The notes under the pieces: generated by a model
Databases searched by the model: none
The model's input: only the letters and a program-made list of their open reading frames with translations
Told to the model about the DNA's origin: nothing
Source: an uncultured Bacilli bacterium
GTDB lineage: Bacteria > Bacillota_I > Bacilli_A > RF39 > UBA660
Direction: 5' to 3'
NCBI GenBank assembly: GCA_934096945.1
Contig: CAKOND010000006.1
Span: 3,879 to 67,878, forward strand
DNA length: 64,000 nucleotides
Position numbers and translations under genes: made by a program
Part shown: positions 35,253-45,213 of the stretch, piece after piece
How the letters are laid out: every line of letters begins with the position of its first letter
How positions within the stretch are numbered: position 1 is the first letter of the stretch

Positions 35253-36326
35253 TTAATACATAAATATTTTTTTTCTAATAAAAGGTATAAGCCCTAATAT
35301 TTCAGTTAAAATCAAACTCAAAAACACCACAAACAGCGTAAAAAGTGGAACTAATACTACCTCATTTATATTTGGAACATATTTATAAAATATTGATATT
35401 AACAAAACGTGTATCAAATAAACACCAAAAGAACGAGACGACAAATATTTTATTGCACTAACCCATTTATGGTTATTTTCATTAATTTTAAAACTTTTAA
35501 ATATAATAAATATAGCAATAGTTGACATAAAAATATTTACAGAAAAATAATAATAAACATTTAATAATGTGGCAGTTCTATTATTTATCGATATGTATGT
35601 CCCAACAACAATAGTATACAAAATAGATAAAACATATACAACATAAGCATATTTATTATACTTTTTCATTTTTTCATTCCAATAAGTATCAATATAATAT
35701 CCTGCAAAAAAATATAATATATAATTAATTTTTAAATCAACTCCCATACTATGAACAAAGTTTACAAATTTTAGATTTTGAAAAGATGAAAAAGTTGTTA
35801 AAGTTGGAAAGAAAACAGTAAAAATAAATCCTATAAGTAAAAAATATTCAATTTCTTTTTTTGATGAGTTAGCAGTTATTTTTCTCAAAATTGGAGTTAA
35901 CATATATAGCCATATTGCAGCATACAAATACCATAATTGCTCAGCAGAAGGATCCCCATTAATGGTTCTAACTAAAAATAATTTTATCCACCCAAAACCT
36001 CTATAGCCATTCACAATAAAATAAAAGTATAAAATATAAATCAAATTGGTTGCCAATAAAGCTATCAAAACTCTAGATATGTATTTATGATATATTCTCT
36101 TAGTTGTTAATTCCTTCTTAGGGTTTAGAAAAAAAGCACCAGATATCATAATAAAAGCAGGAGCAGAAAACCTAACTAAACTCGTGAAAGCATTAAGAAT
36201 GATAAATCTTTTACTATTTACATCAACTGAATAGAGGTAAAAACCATTAACATGAATAAGTACAACACCGATCATTGCTACAATTCTTAACAAATCATAA
36301 TTTAATATTCTTGCTTTACTTTTCAT
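35253..36326 (-). CDS. Acyltransferase 3 (OafA/YrhL-like) membrane protein
   Basis: About ten membrane helices with the family start YDLLRIVAMIGVVLIHVNG, including the catalytic-type His, and APAFIMISGAFFL following. Members O-acetylate or succinylate polysaccharide sugars in the membrane. The ATG at 36326 is preferred because AAGGAGA sits at good distance; an ATG six bases upstream is possible. It overlaps the Wzy-like gene. With two MBOAT systems, this is the third acyl-decoration function in the locus. Confidence 0.85.
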   Translation of the reverse strand: MKSKARILNYDLLRIVAMIGVVLIHVNGFYLYSVDVNSKRFIILNAFTSLVRFSAPAFIMISGAFFLNPKKELTTKRIYHKYISRVLIALLATNLIYILYFYFIVNGYRGFGWIKLFLVRTINGDPSAEQLWYLYAAIWLYMLTPILRKITANSSKKEIEYFLLIGFIFTVFFPTLTTFSSFQNLKFVNFVHSMGVDLKINYILYFFAGYYIDTYWNEKMKKYNKYAYVVYVLSILYTIVVGTYISINNRTATLLNVYYYFSVNIFMSTIAIFIIFKSFKINENNHKWVSAIKYLSSRSFGVYLIHVLLISIFYKYVPNINEVVLVPLFTLFVVFLSLILTEILGLIPFIRKKIFMY

Positions 36327-37719
36327 TGACATTCTCCTTTTCGGGCAAACATAAAAATAAATAAAACATAAACATAACTATTTGTACTTCAAGAGTATTA
36401 TAAAATAAACACAAAAGCATAATACAAAAAATAACCGTTAATTTTAAAATATTTCTTCTGTATTTTACAATTAAAGAAATAACAAAAGCTGCCATTAAAA
36501 CTGTACCCAAAATACCACATTCAACAATTATTGTTAAATATTGATTATCAGAATAAAAATCATCTTCTAAATCATATTTTTCATAAAAATCGATTGGATT
36601 TACCATTAGACTAGCACTATCACCAAAAGTGCCAAAGCCACTTCCAAAGATAGGATAATCTTTAAATACTTTTATACCTACCATTATTTTATATATTCTT
36701 CCATCTTTAGCGCTCAAATCGTATATGTCACCTTTAAACAAACTAACAATTCTGTTTATTAATCCGCCACTTTCTCTTTTAGAAATATCATCAATAATAT
36801 CAGAATTATCTTTGCTTGGATTAGGATTTAGTGGATTACTAGGTCTTTGTCCATTTTCATCAATAATTACATCAATAACATCAGCTGGCTTTTTATCAAC
36901 AACAGTAGCAAAATAATAATTATTTGACATTTTATTAATACCAAAAATACAAATTGAAGATATAAGTGCAATAACTAGCAAATTTAACAACTTATCTTTA
37001 TATTTATTTTTTATAATTAAAATCAAATAAACAAAAATATAAACAGCAAAAATAATCATTGCACTACGTGATGCACTTAACCACAAATTAATTAATAACA
37101 AAATATAAATAAATTTATAACATTTTATATCTTTATAATATTCTAAATAATTTAGCAAAAAAAATGATAACACAATAAATGTTGCATAAGTATTCGGGTT
37201 ATTAAATACAGAATAAACTCTAGCAAAATTATCTTTATATACAATGGAATTTGCCCATGCATTAGGAAACCAAAAATCTTTATTAAAGATTTTTTCCACT
37301 ATAGAAAATATAGAAACAGAAATAATAACTAAACTTAATACTTTGGAAAATAAATTCCAATTAATTTCAATTTTTGTATTTTTTAAAATATAATATAGTA
37401 CATAATATAAAAACATACTTCTCAATTCTAACAAAAATGGTAAAATTCCTCTTTGATTAAGACATATATTAGTAATAAAAGTTACTAAAACAAACAATAA
37501 AATAATAATATCCGATGTTGAAAATCTAATTTTGATTTTTCTAAATAATAATAAAAAAACAAAAGTGACAAATATAATTATATCAGGAAGAAATTTGATA
37601 TAAGATATTGTATAATATGATATATATTCTCTAAATGGAATAAAGCATACCAAAAAAACAATCACTAAATTTATAAGATTATTTACATTTTTTTCATTTA
37701 AATATTTACTAATTTTCAT
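36316..37719 (-). CDS. O-antigen ligase/polymerase (Wzy-like) membrane protein
   Basis: Polytopic protein of 467 residues with about twelve helices and one large outer loop (residues ~285-370). The loop holds the Wzy_C-like region ending PIFGSGFGTFGDSASL and the Asn/Pro-rich insert SNPLNPNPSKDN. This is the layout of O-antigen ligase or polymerase. SARSAMIIF in the middle is another family feature. AGGTATGTACA precedes the ATG. With the flippase gene it points to Wzx/Wzy-dependent assembly. Sequence of Wzy proteins is poorly conserved, so the call rests on topology and context. Confidence 0.82.
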   Translation of the reverse strand: MKISKYLNEKNVNNLINLVIVFLVCFIPFREYISYYTISYIKFLPDIIIFVTFVFLLLFRKIKIRFSTSDIIILLFVLVTFITNICLNQRGILPFLLELRSMFLYYVLYYILKNTKIEINWNLFSKVLSLVIISVSIFSIVEKIFNKDFWFPNAWANSIVYKDNFARVYSVFNNPNTYATFIVLSFFLLNYLEYYKDIKCYKFIYILLLINLWLSASRSAMIIFAVYIFVYLILIIKNKYKDKLLNLLVIALISSICIFGINKMSNNYYFATVVDKKPADVIDVIIDENGQRPSNPLNPNPSKDNSDIIDDISKRESGGLINRIVSLFKGDIYDLSAKDGRIYKIMVGIKVFKDYPIFGSGFGTFGDSASLMVNPIDFYEKYDLEDDFYSDNQYLTIIVECGILGTVLMAAFVISLIVKYRRNILKLTVIFCIMLLCLFYNTLEVQIVMFMFYLFLCLPEKENVNEK

Positions 37720-37771
37720 TGTACATACCTCACATCAAATTTTCCCCACTAATTCATTTTATCATATAATT

Positions 37772-39535
37772 TTAATAAAAACTACTAAAATATTTAATTT
37801 CTATTTCTTTTTTTATACATTCAAATCTTCTTTCTATTATTTGTAATTCATTTTGTATCATATTTATATCGATTTCTGAATAAATTAAATTATTTTTTTC
37901 CATAGGATCTTTTTCTAAATCAAAGAAAGTTATAAATTTGTATTTTGAAAAATCATTTAATGGAATAGAAAGAACAAAACTAACTTTTTTATTTCTTAAA
38001 CCTATAAGTAAATTTCTTCGATAATAATCTGGACATCCTCCGCCCATATATTCAATCAAAGCATAATCTCTTCCATCAAATTTTAACAATGATTTAGAAT
38101 CTATATCACTAGATACTTTAAGACCAACTAAATCCAAAAGAGTTGGAAAAATATCCTTTGACATAAAAAAGTTGTCTAAACACTTAGGTTTTAAATCTTT
38201 ATCATATATAGCCAAAGGAATATGATATGTTTCATTATAAAAATTTGTCACAAACTGTTCCCTTATAGGGTTATAGTAATATGAAAATCCATGATCAGCT
38301 GTAATTAAAATAATTGTATTATCAAGCATCTTTTTACTATCAAGTTTTTCAAAAAATCTTTTCAATGTATTATCAGCATAACTTAATGATAAATCATAAG
38401 CAATTGAGCCCTTATATTTTCCATTAATATTTGATAAATATTTTTTTGCTTCATCAAATTCTTGGTCCAATAACTCTTCATTTTCTTCATCATATGTAAA
38501 AAATGTTTCAGGAAAATGGTTATCTTCTGCATGTATATATGCAAAAACTGGCCTATTGTCACTTCTATTATCATACCAATCCAAAAAATGATTAAGCATT
38601 TTATATAAACTAGGAACCATTTTAACTCTGTCATAAAGCTTTAATCTTTCTAAAAGATCCTTATCTATTAAAGCATTTAAATAATTTATAAAATATCTAA
38701 TAACTTTTTTATATTCCTTAGCTTTAAGAAAATTCTTTATTGTTTTAAATGAAAGTCGATTGTTTTTTAAATTTAGCCAAAAATTTTTATATAAAACTTT
38801 TTTTAAAAACCTCATATACTTTTTTTGCATATTTTTCTTAAAACTTTCATTTACTCTATTCATTTCTTCATAATTTTTAATTTTAGCTAAAATATGTTCA
38901 TTTTTTAATTCTAATACTTTTTTTGCGTAAGAACTTTTATTTTTTTTAAAATTATTATATTCATTTTTCAAAATATTATAACTATTATCAAAATCAGTCA
39001 AATCTAATGTATCATATATTAAATCTAATGATTTTGATTTACTTTGAATATCTTTAAAATATTTAAGCCACGCTTTAAAATTATCATTTAAAATATCCAC
39101 TACTAAATTTAATTCATCATTACTTAAATCTTTTATTTCACTAAAATATTTAAGCCTATAATCCCACTCTTGAGAAAATAAAAAAGGAAAATTATAAAAT
39201 CTGTTTTCAAATTCATGCATTTGACCACTAGGATAAATTGCTGGCTGATACGCATTAGAAAATATTTCATAACCATTATCTTCAAAAGTTTCTAAAAGAG
39301 TCTTATGATTTAAGTTTCTTTTCATATGTCCTGTTTTATCTAATGTATTATCACCACATAAAAGTGAAACTAAAGCAGCTTCAGTATAAGGGGCTTCAGA
39401 ATACACTTTTGTAGCATTAATTCCTTTTTTCATTAATGAATGTAAAAATGGCATTGGACAAGTCTTTCCAGTATTAGATAAAGTATTTTCATATGTTACA
39501 GAATCCAACACAATCATTATAACGTTTTTTTTCAT
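37772..39535 (-). CDS. Sulfatase/alkaline phosphatase-fold protein without membrane anchor
   Basis: Metal-dependent sulfatase-like fold. The first metal Asp is in MIVLDSVTYENT and the nucleophile Thr in EAPYTEAALVSLLCG. HAEDNHFPETFF and ITADHGFSYYY carry the later metal ligands. Relatives transfer phosphoglycerol or phosphoethanolamine to polymers, or hydrolyse sulfate or phosphate esters. It has no signal peptide and no membrane helix, unlike LtaS. It also carries a Lys-rich helical insert of about 170 residues (~140-310). It overlaps the flippase gene by four bases. A role in decorating or recycling the polymer is inferred from position only. Confidence 0.8.
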   Translation of the reverse strand: MKKNVIMIVLDSVTYENTLSNTGKTCPMPFLHSLMKKGINATKVYSEAPYTEAALVSLLCGDNTLDKTGHMKRNLNHKTLLETFEDNGYEIFSNAYQPAIYPSGQMHEFENRFYNFPFLFSQEWDYRLKYFSEIKDLSNDELNLVVDILNDNFKAWLKYFKDIQSKSKSLDLIYDTLDLTDFDNSYNILKNEYNNFKKNKSSYAKKVLELKNEHILAKIKNYEEMNRVNESFKKNMQKKYMRFLKKVLYKNFWLNLKNNRLSFKTIKNFLKAKEYKKVIRYFINYLNALIDKDLLERLKLYDRVKMVPSLYKMLNHFLDWYDNRSDNRPVFAYIHAEDNHFPETFFTYDEENEELLDQEFDEAKKYLSNINGKYKGSIAYDLSLSYADNTLKRFFEKLDSKKMLDNTIILITADHGFSYYYNPIREQFVTNFYNETYHIPLAIYDKDLKPKCLDNFFMSKDIFPTLLDLVGLKVSSDIDSKSLLKFDGRDYALIEYMGGGCPDYYRRNLLIGLRNKKVSFVLSIPLNDFSKYKFITFFDLEKDPMEKNNLIYSEIDINMIQNELQIIERRFECIKKEIEIKYFSSFY

Positions 39536-40989
39536 GATTTTCTCCTTTTAAACTTTAACAAAAAATTGTTTATTGTATTTAAAGTTATTTGATCTTTACT
39601 TATTAAAAGGCCAAATACATAAATTAAAATACATAAGCCCATAGTTGATAAAATAACAATATACATGTTGCCAAATATATGATGAGTAAAATAACTAACT
39701 AATACAAAACTCAACGAAAGTAAAAGATATAAAAAGTTGTTTTTCTTAAATATTTTTACATCCACATTAACTTTCTTTTTTATGTACCAAAACTCTAAAC
39801 AAACTAACAGAACATATAATATTCCAGTACTTAGAGCTGCATTTAATGGATTAAATAAATTTATTTTATAAAGAAATATATTAACAATAAGATTTAAAAA
39901 ACCAACTAAAGAGAATATTTGAAGAAGTTTTTTTTCTTTGTTATTAATATATATTATTAACAACGTCATAAAAGCTTCAAAACCAATAAATATTCTAGTA
40001 ATCGAAAACACTTTTAACAAAGCAGCTGATTCTAAATATTTTTGACCAGCATATAAATAAATTAATTCGTCAGAAAGAGCAAAAACGCCAAAACATACAG
40101 GTAATATTAAAATCATAAAATAAGAAAAAACAGAACTAAGTTTATCTTCATATTCTTTTTTTCCTTTTTCAGCCAGTATATTTGATAATCTTGGAATCGA
40201 CACTGACACTACAGCTGTTGGTATAGTTATTATCATTGACATAATCATGTAAGGAATTTGATAAATAGACACAGATACATCACTAACTAATTTTCCTAAC
40301 ATTACCTTATCTAATTGGAAATATAAAATCTCAACTGATCCAATAAGAAAAATCATTAACAATGGTTTCAAATATCTCTTCAAATTTAAATTTTTAAAAT
40401 TAAATTTTATATATTTTTTAATATATAAATAACTAATTATGTTGTTAATAAAAACTACACCAGAATATATAATTGAATACAGTATTATGTCATTTTCATT
40501 TTTTACAAAAAGAAAAATGCATAATAAATATAAAATTCTAACTATTAAGGTTTTTTCTGTAATAAATTTGTAATTTTCTAAAGCTTCATTAACAAATTCC
40601 ATGTAAAAAATATTGGCTAAAAATTGAACTGAAGAAGTTAAATAAATTATCAAAACAATTCCACTAGAAGTAAAAAAGGCATAAAATAAATATATTATGC
40701 AAACAATTAAATTAGTAATCAAAGAAATTACAAATAAATTTGTAAACATATCATTTACTTTTGCTTTATCATTTCTTATTTTGCTTATCTCTTTAATTCC
40801 ATAATTATAAACTCCAAAACTGCCAATAACAATAAAAATATTTAGTTCTGATATTACCCTATTGAAAGAACCATATAAATCAACATTTAGCAAATGTGTA
40901 ACATATGGTCCAATAATTAGTGGAATAATTATATTACAAATTGATAACAAAGCTTTAAACATTGAATTTTTAAATAATGAGTTTTTCAT
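39532..40989 (-). CDS. Polysaccharide flippase (Wzx/MATE-like)
   Basis: Membrane protein of 485 residues with about 14 helices, of the oligosaccharide flippase family. The start NSMFKALLSICNIIIPLIIGPYVTHLL and the GSFNRV ... FGVYNYGIKEISKIR block are typical of Wzx/RfbX proteins. It would move the lipid-linked repeat unit across the membrane for the Wzy-like polymerase. It lies eleven bases after the nucleotidyltransferase gene and overlaps the sulfatase-like gene. Confidence 0.9.
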   Translation of the reverse strand: MKNSLFKNSMFKALLSICNIIIPLIIGPYVTHLLNVDLYGSFNRVISELNIFIVIGSFGVYNYGIKEISKIRNDKAKVNDMFTNLFVISLITNLIVCIIYLFYAFFTSSGIVLIIYLTSSVQFLANIFYMEFVNEALENYKFITEKTLIVRILYLLCIFLFVKNENDIILYSIIYSGVVFINNIISYLYIKKYIKFNFKNLNLKRYLKPLLMIFLIGSVEILYFQLDKVMLGKLVSDVSVSIYQIPYMIMSMIITIPTAVVSVSIPRLSNILAEKGKKEYEDKLSSVFSYFMILILPVCFGVFALSDELIYLYAGQKYLESAALLKVFSITRIFIGFEAFMTLLIIYINNKEKKLLQIFSLVGFLNLIVNIFLYKINLFNPLNAALSTGILYVLLVCLEFWYIKKKVNVDVKIFKKNNFLYLLLSLSFVLVSYFTHHIFGNMYIVILSTMGLCILIYVFGLLISKDQITLNTINNFLLKFKRRKS

Positions 40990-41000
40990 ATAATACTCCC

Positions 41001-41894
41001 TTAAACATCATAAGTTTTATCAATGGCTTTTAGTTCATTAAATGTATCAATTTCTATTATGTCTTCTTTTTGGCATTCTCTTAAGTATATATTGTAATTT
41101 TTCTTACAAATATCAAGAATTACTTGTTCCCAATATTTTTCTTTTCCACCCGGAGACTTAAAAACTTCTTCCATGTCTTTTTCAATATTTTGTCCGTCAT
41201 TTTCATCATAATAAGAAATACCAACCATTTGATAACAGTTTATTCCCCCAACTTTTTCTTTAGTTATTATTCCATTTTTAACTTCAATACACCAATCATC
41301 ACTTCTATCAACATAATATCCTAAAAAATTACTATGATATTCATATTTTCTTATTAATTTTGGATTATAAAGATATAAATCAGATTCTAAAACATATGCA
41401 TTTTTTATTAAATTTCTAACTAAATACGCAGATGAAATGTTATTTGCTTCATTATACATATTATTTTCAACAAATTTTATTTGAGGATATTTTTTCTTTA
41501 AAATTTCAAATTGTTCTGATAAATATCCTGTAACAATATAAATTTCCTCTATTTCTGCTTTAACTACAGCATCTAATAAAGTTTCAATTATTCTTTTTCC
41601 ATTAACTAAAACCAATGGTTTTGGTGTATTTAAGGTTATTGGAACAAGTCTAGAACCAAATCCTGCAGCCAAAAAGATAGCTCTTTTAACTCTATATGGT
41701 TCTAAAGCTTTTAAACCATTCTGAGTAATAGCATTCTCTTTGTCAATTAATTTATTTTCTAATAGTTCTGAAATAACTTTATTAATTGTACCAAGTGATA
41801 ACTTAGTTTCTTTAGATATATCCCTCTGAGATAATTTTTTTTCATTTCCTTCAATTGTTGTTAATACTTCAAATTGATTAATTGTTAATTGCAT
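41001..41894 (-). CDS. Winged-helix + LicC/PntC-like cytidylyltransferase fusion
   Basis: Residues 1-68 form a MarR-like winged helix (LSQRDISKETKLSLGTINKV). From residue 70 a nucleotidyltransferase begins with LAAGFGSRLVPIT and TPKPLVLVNGK. The block NMYNEANNISSAYL, then ESDLYL, and GGINCYQMVGISYYDENDG are typical of LicC/PntC enzymes that make CDP-choline or CDP-aminoethylphosphonate. The fused DNA-binding domain may let the enzyme regulate its own operon. It overlaps the ABC permease gene by 17 bases. The importer next door probably supplies the substrate (aminoethylphosphonate or a choline-like compound). The exact substrate cannot be fixed by reading. Confidence 0.82.
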   Translation of the reverse strand: MQLTINQFEVLTTIEGNEKKLSQRDISKETKLSLGTINKVISELLENKLIDKENAITQNGLKALEPYRVKRAIFLAAGFGSRLVPITLNTPKPLVLVNGKRIIETLLDAVVKAEIEEIYIVTGYLSEQFEILKKKYPQIKFVENNMYNEANNISSAYLVRNLIKNAYVLESDLYLYNPKLIRKYEYHSNFLGYYVDRSDDWCIEVKNGIITKEKVGGINCYQMVGISYYDENDGQNIEKDMEEVFKSPGGKEKYWEQVILDICKKNYNIYLRECQKEDIIEIDTFNELKAIDKTYDV

Positions 41895-43458
41895 TTTTAC
41901 TACTCCTATTCTCTTTTCTATTTATTAAGTATACCACACTTTTAGCAATTATGTTAAAGAAAAGTATGATTATTGATATAATTGCAGCTTCACCCAATAA
42001 CATATTGCCCTCATAGGTATTAATTAAAAGGGAAAGCGGCATAGTTCTCGTATTAAATAAAAATGCCACTGCAGATATTGTTATCATTGAATTCACAAAG
42101 AAATAACAAATCATTTCACGAATAGTTTTCTTTGTACAAGGTATTATTACATCTTTAATTATTTTAAAAGTATTAATGTTATACGTTTTTGCCACTACTT
42201 CATAATTTGGATCTACTTTTTTTAATGCGTTATAAGCCATTAAGTATGGGCTGGCCATAAAATGTATAATATTAACTATTATTAAGATAATAAATGTATT
42301 ATAGATAAATGTCCCACTAAAACTTATTGTGTATGATAAACCTAAAACAATACCAGGAATAGCTAAAGATGAAATAGCTAATAGATGAATAATTTTAGAT
42401 ACTTTATTATTAATTCTTGCAGTGGAATATGCTGTAAAATAAGTTATTATTGTACCAATTATAGCTGTAAATATTGATATTAATAATGAATTAATTATAA
42501 ATTTTACAATATTATTGTTTAATACATATTCAAAATGTTTTAAAGAAAAAACTGGGTTAAGTCTGGGATTATCAATAAAAGCAAAATAAATAAATGAGCC
42601 TATTATCAAAAATATTATTCCTATAATTAAATAAACAAATATTGTTAAAATAATATCTCTTTTTTTATTATTTTCAAAATTAAATTCTTTATTATAATTT
42701 CCATTTGAAAAATCCTTAGAAAGATAGTCAAACATAAAAGATATAAAAGCTGGTATAAGTAAAAATAAACCAATTATAGTTCCACTTGAAAAATTTAAAA
42801 GCCCTATTACTTCTTTATAAAGATAAACAGGCAAAGTTAAAAATTTACCACCTACTGCTAAAGGTACTCCATAATCTGTAAAAATCATTGTGAAAACTGC
42901 AAATATTGCAGATATCAAAGGCTTTTTCATATAACAAAATGTAACTTTTTTAAATGTTTGCCATTTATTTAAGCCTAATACTTTTGCTGTATTATAAAGA
43001 TTATTATCAACATAATTAAAACCATCACAAAACATTAAAAATGCTATCGGAAAAGAATAAAGAACAGAACCAATAATTATTCCTATCGGACCTATAATAT
43101 TAAAATCAAACATTTTAGAAATTATACCATTATTTCCAAATAAATTAATCAAACCAAGACCATGTGAAATCGATGGAATTAACATTGGTACAGTAATTAG
43201 CATTTGAAGAACAGCTCTATGTTTAATCGGAGTTCTATTAATTGTAAATGCTAAAATATATGCAAGTATTATTGATATAAGCGTTGATATACTTGTAACA
43301 ATTAATGAATTATTTAATGCTTCTTTAAAAGCCAAAGAATTAATTATTTCATTGAAATCAGCCCAGTCAACTTGCACTAACATTTGAACCAATGGATAAA
43401 AAACAAAAAATAACAGAAAAATAAATACAAATACATTAACTTTACTAATCTTTTTCAT
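41878..43458 (-). CDS. ABC transporter permease, fused two-domain (AEP/Fe3+ type)
   Basis: A 526-residue permease with twelve helices in two homologous halves, each with a BPD_transp_1 core. EAA-like loops are at DNNLYNTAKVLGLNKWQTF and KVDPNYEVVAKTYNIN. Fused permeases of this shape serve Fe3+, thiamine or 2-aminoethylphosphonate importers. Its start shares one base with the ATPase stop, and its end overlaps the cytidylyltransferase gene. The neighbour's likely use of a phosphonate or choline-type compound makes an aminoethylphosphonate importer more likely than iron, but that is inference. Confidence 0.85.
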   Translation of the reverse strand: MKKISKVNVFVFIFLLFFVFYPLVQMLVQVDWADFNEIINSLAFKEALNNSLIVTSISTLISIILAYILAFTINRTPIKHRAVLQMLITVPMLIPSISHGLGLINLFGNNGIISKMFDFNIIGPIGIIIGSVLYSFPIAFLMFCDGFNYVDNNLYNTAKVLGLNKWQTFKKVTFCYMKKPLISAIFAVFTMIFTDYGVPLAVGGKFLTLPVYLYKEVIGLLNFSSGTIIGLFLLIPAFISFMFDYLSKDFSNGNYNKEFNFENNKKRDIILTIFVYLIIGIIFLIIGSFIYFAFIDNPRLNPVFSLKHFEYVLNNNIVKFIINSLLISIFTAIIGTIITYFTAYSTARINNKVSKIIHLLAISSLAIPGIVLGLSYTISFSGTFIYNTFIILIIVNIIHFMASPYLMAYNALKKVDPNYEVVAKTYNINTFKIIKDVIIPCTKKTIREMICYFFVNSMITISAVAFLFNTRTMPLSLLINTYEGNMLLGEAAIISIIILFFNIIAKSVVYLINRKENRSSKNAINN

Positions 43459-44219
43459 TATAAATCAATTCCTGTACATTTTTCAATTGAACTTACTTTT
43501 TCAATTAAATGATTGGTAACAAATTTTTTTACATATTCATTGGCCGGTTTATTAAATATTGTATTTGGTGTATCAATTTGTTCTATATTTCCATCTTTCA
43601 TTACCATAACTCTATCAGACAAAGAAAAAGCTTCTTCTTGATCGTGTGTTATATAAATCATAGTTGTTTTAAATTTACTTTGTATATTTTTAAGTTCTTT
43701 TCTTAAAGTTAATCTATTATCAGCATCTAAAGCAGACATAGGTTCATCAAATAAAATTATATCAGGCTTTAACACAAGAGTTCTAGCAATTGCCACCCTT
43801 TGTTGTTGCCCGCCTGATAACTCATGCGGATACTTATTTTTATGTTCTTCCATTTTTACTAACTCTAACATTTCCAAGCTTAATTTTCTAGCTTCATCTT
43901 TATTTTTTATTTTAATATTTAAAGCATACATAACATTTTGCAAAACCGTCATATTTGGAAAAAGGCAATAGTTTTGAAAAACTATTCCCATTCCTCTTTT
44001 TGATGGATCAGCCTTTGTTATATCTTCTTTACCTTTAAAAACACTTCCGCTGTTTGTTTTTTCAATTCCAATAAGTATTTTTAAAAGAGTAGTTTTCCCG
44101 CATCCAGATGGACCAAGTATTGATAAAAATTCTCCAGATTTTACTTCAAAACTAATCTTATTTAAAACAGTTTTCCCATCATATATTTTTGTTAAATTTT
44201 CAATTTTTAAATTATCCAT
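43458..44219 (-). CDS. ABC transporter ATP-binding protein (AEP/Fe3+/polyamine type)
   Basis: ABC ATPase of 253 residues. Walker A GPSGCGKTT is at 36-44, the Q-loop in VFQNYCLFPNMTV, the signature LSGGQQQRVAIA, Walker B ILFDEPMSALD, and the H-loop in YITHDQEEA. It has only a short C-terminal extension, without a full TOBE domain. It overlaps the binding-protein gene by eight bases and the permease gene by one. It powers the importer described for its neighbours. Confidence 0.93.
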   Translation of the reverse strand: MDNLKIENLTKIYDGKTVLNKISFEVKSGEFLSILGPSGCGKTTLLKILIGIEKTNSGSVFKGKEDITKADPSKRGMGIVFQNYCLFPNMTVLQNVMYALNIKIKNKDEARKLSLEMLELVKMEEHKNKYPHELSGGQQQRVAIARTLVLKPDIILFDEPMSALDADNRLTLRKELKNIQSKFKTTMIYITHDQEEAFSLSDRVMVMKDGNIEQIDTPNTIFNKPANEYVKKFVTNHLIEKVSSIEKCTGIDL

Positions 44220-45183
44220 TAACTTTTCCCCACAATTTTGTTAAGTCTTCTTTAACTTTAATATCATCATAGCCTTTCATGTTAGCAACTTTTTTAATTG
44301 TTGGGTAATTTTTAAAGTTTGAGATTTCATCTTTTACTATGCCTTCTGGAAAAAAGTTTTCAGAATTAAATTTAATGCCTTTTTCTATTAAGTATTTATA
44401 TACTTTTTTTACACTTTCATTTTGTTCTTTTCCCTTTATAATTGCAAATGATGTGGTATTATAAGGCATACCAGTTTTTAATTCAGTAATTGAAAAATCA
44501 TAACCTTCATTTATTGCAGTTGCACCTTGACTTACCATTCCCATTGCAATAGCAATTTCACCTTGTTTAAGTAAATTTGAGGGTCCAGAACCTGATGCTG
44601 TAAATTCCCTAATATTCTTTTTCAATTTTGTGAAATATTCAACAGCTTTGTCTTCTCCCATTTCATTTACAGCATTTAAGAAAAATGCATAACCAGTACC
44701 AGAAGTTTTTGGATCTGGCATGGCAATTAAACCTTTATATTTTTTATCTAATAAATCTTCATATGTCTTCGGAACATCTAATTTATGTTCTTTTAAGTAT
44801 TTATTGTCAACTATTAGGCCAATACTATATTTAGTCCATAGTAAATATTTATCGGAATTATTTATTCCATCTGTATACACACTTGTATCGTATGATGATA
44901 TATTTGCAAAATTATCCTTTAAATTTTCTGCATGTGATGTTTCTAAATCTAGAACAATATCTGCTTCAATTTTTGAGCCTTCCGTTTTAATTTTAGCTGC
45001 CAAATTACCAGTTGAAATATTTTGAATCACAACATCTACATCTTTTAAATCTTCTTTAAATTTTTGATTTAATGCTTGTGTTACGTTTTCCTCTGTACAA
45101 CCATAAATAATAACCTTATCTTTTTTATTACCACACCCTGTTAAAAGAAACAACCCCATTATTAGAACAATTATTTTTTTCAT
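44212..45183 (-). CDS. ABC transporter substrate-binding lipoprotein (family 1, AEP/Fe3+-like)
   Basis: Lipoprotein with the lipobox LLTGC (Cys17 from the chosen start), so it is anchored on the outer face. The body has the family-1 binding fold: VIIYGCTEENV, then PKTYEDLLDKKYKGLIAMPDP, the SGTGYAFF segment and SGSGPSNLLKQGE. These blocks occur in Fe3+ and 2-aminoethylphosphonate binders. I start at ATG 45183 behind AAAGGAGG. The ATG at 45207 lies at the predicted transcription start and is rejected. First gene of the importer unit. Ligand is inferred from the cytidylyltransferase neighbour. Confidence 0.87.
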   Translation of the reverse strand: MKKIIVLIMGLFLLTGCGNKKDKVIIYGCTEENVTQALNQKFKEDLKDVDVVIQNISTGNLAAKIKTEGSKIEADIVLDLETSHAENLKDNFANISSYDTSVYTDGINNSDKYLLWTKYSIGLIVDNKYLKEHKLDVPKTYEDLLDKKYKGLIAMPDPKTSGTGYAFFLNAVNEMGEDKAVEYFTKLKKNIREFTASGSGPSNLLKQGEIAIAMGMVSQGATAINEGYDFSITELKTGMPYNTTSFAIIKGKEQNESVKKVYKYLIEKGIKFNSENFFPEGIVKDEISNFKNYPTIKKVANMKGYDDIKVKEDLTKLWGKVNG

Positions 45184-45213
45184 ATATTTTCCTCCTTTAA
45201 TGTTCATATTTTG

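Noticed and set aside
43458..45183. Plain iron(III) importer
   Set aside because: Not excluded, but coupling to a LicC/PntC-like cytidylyltransferase and absence of iron-uptake neighbours make a phosphonate or choline-type ligand more likely.
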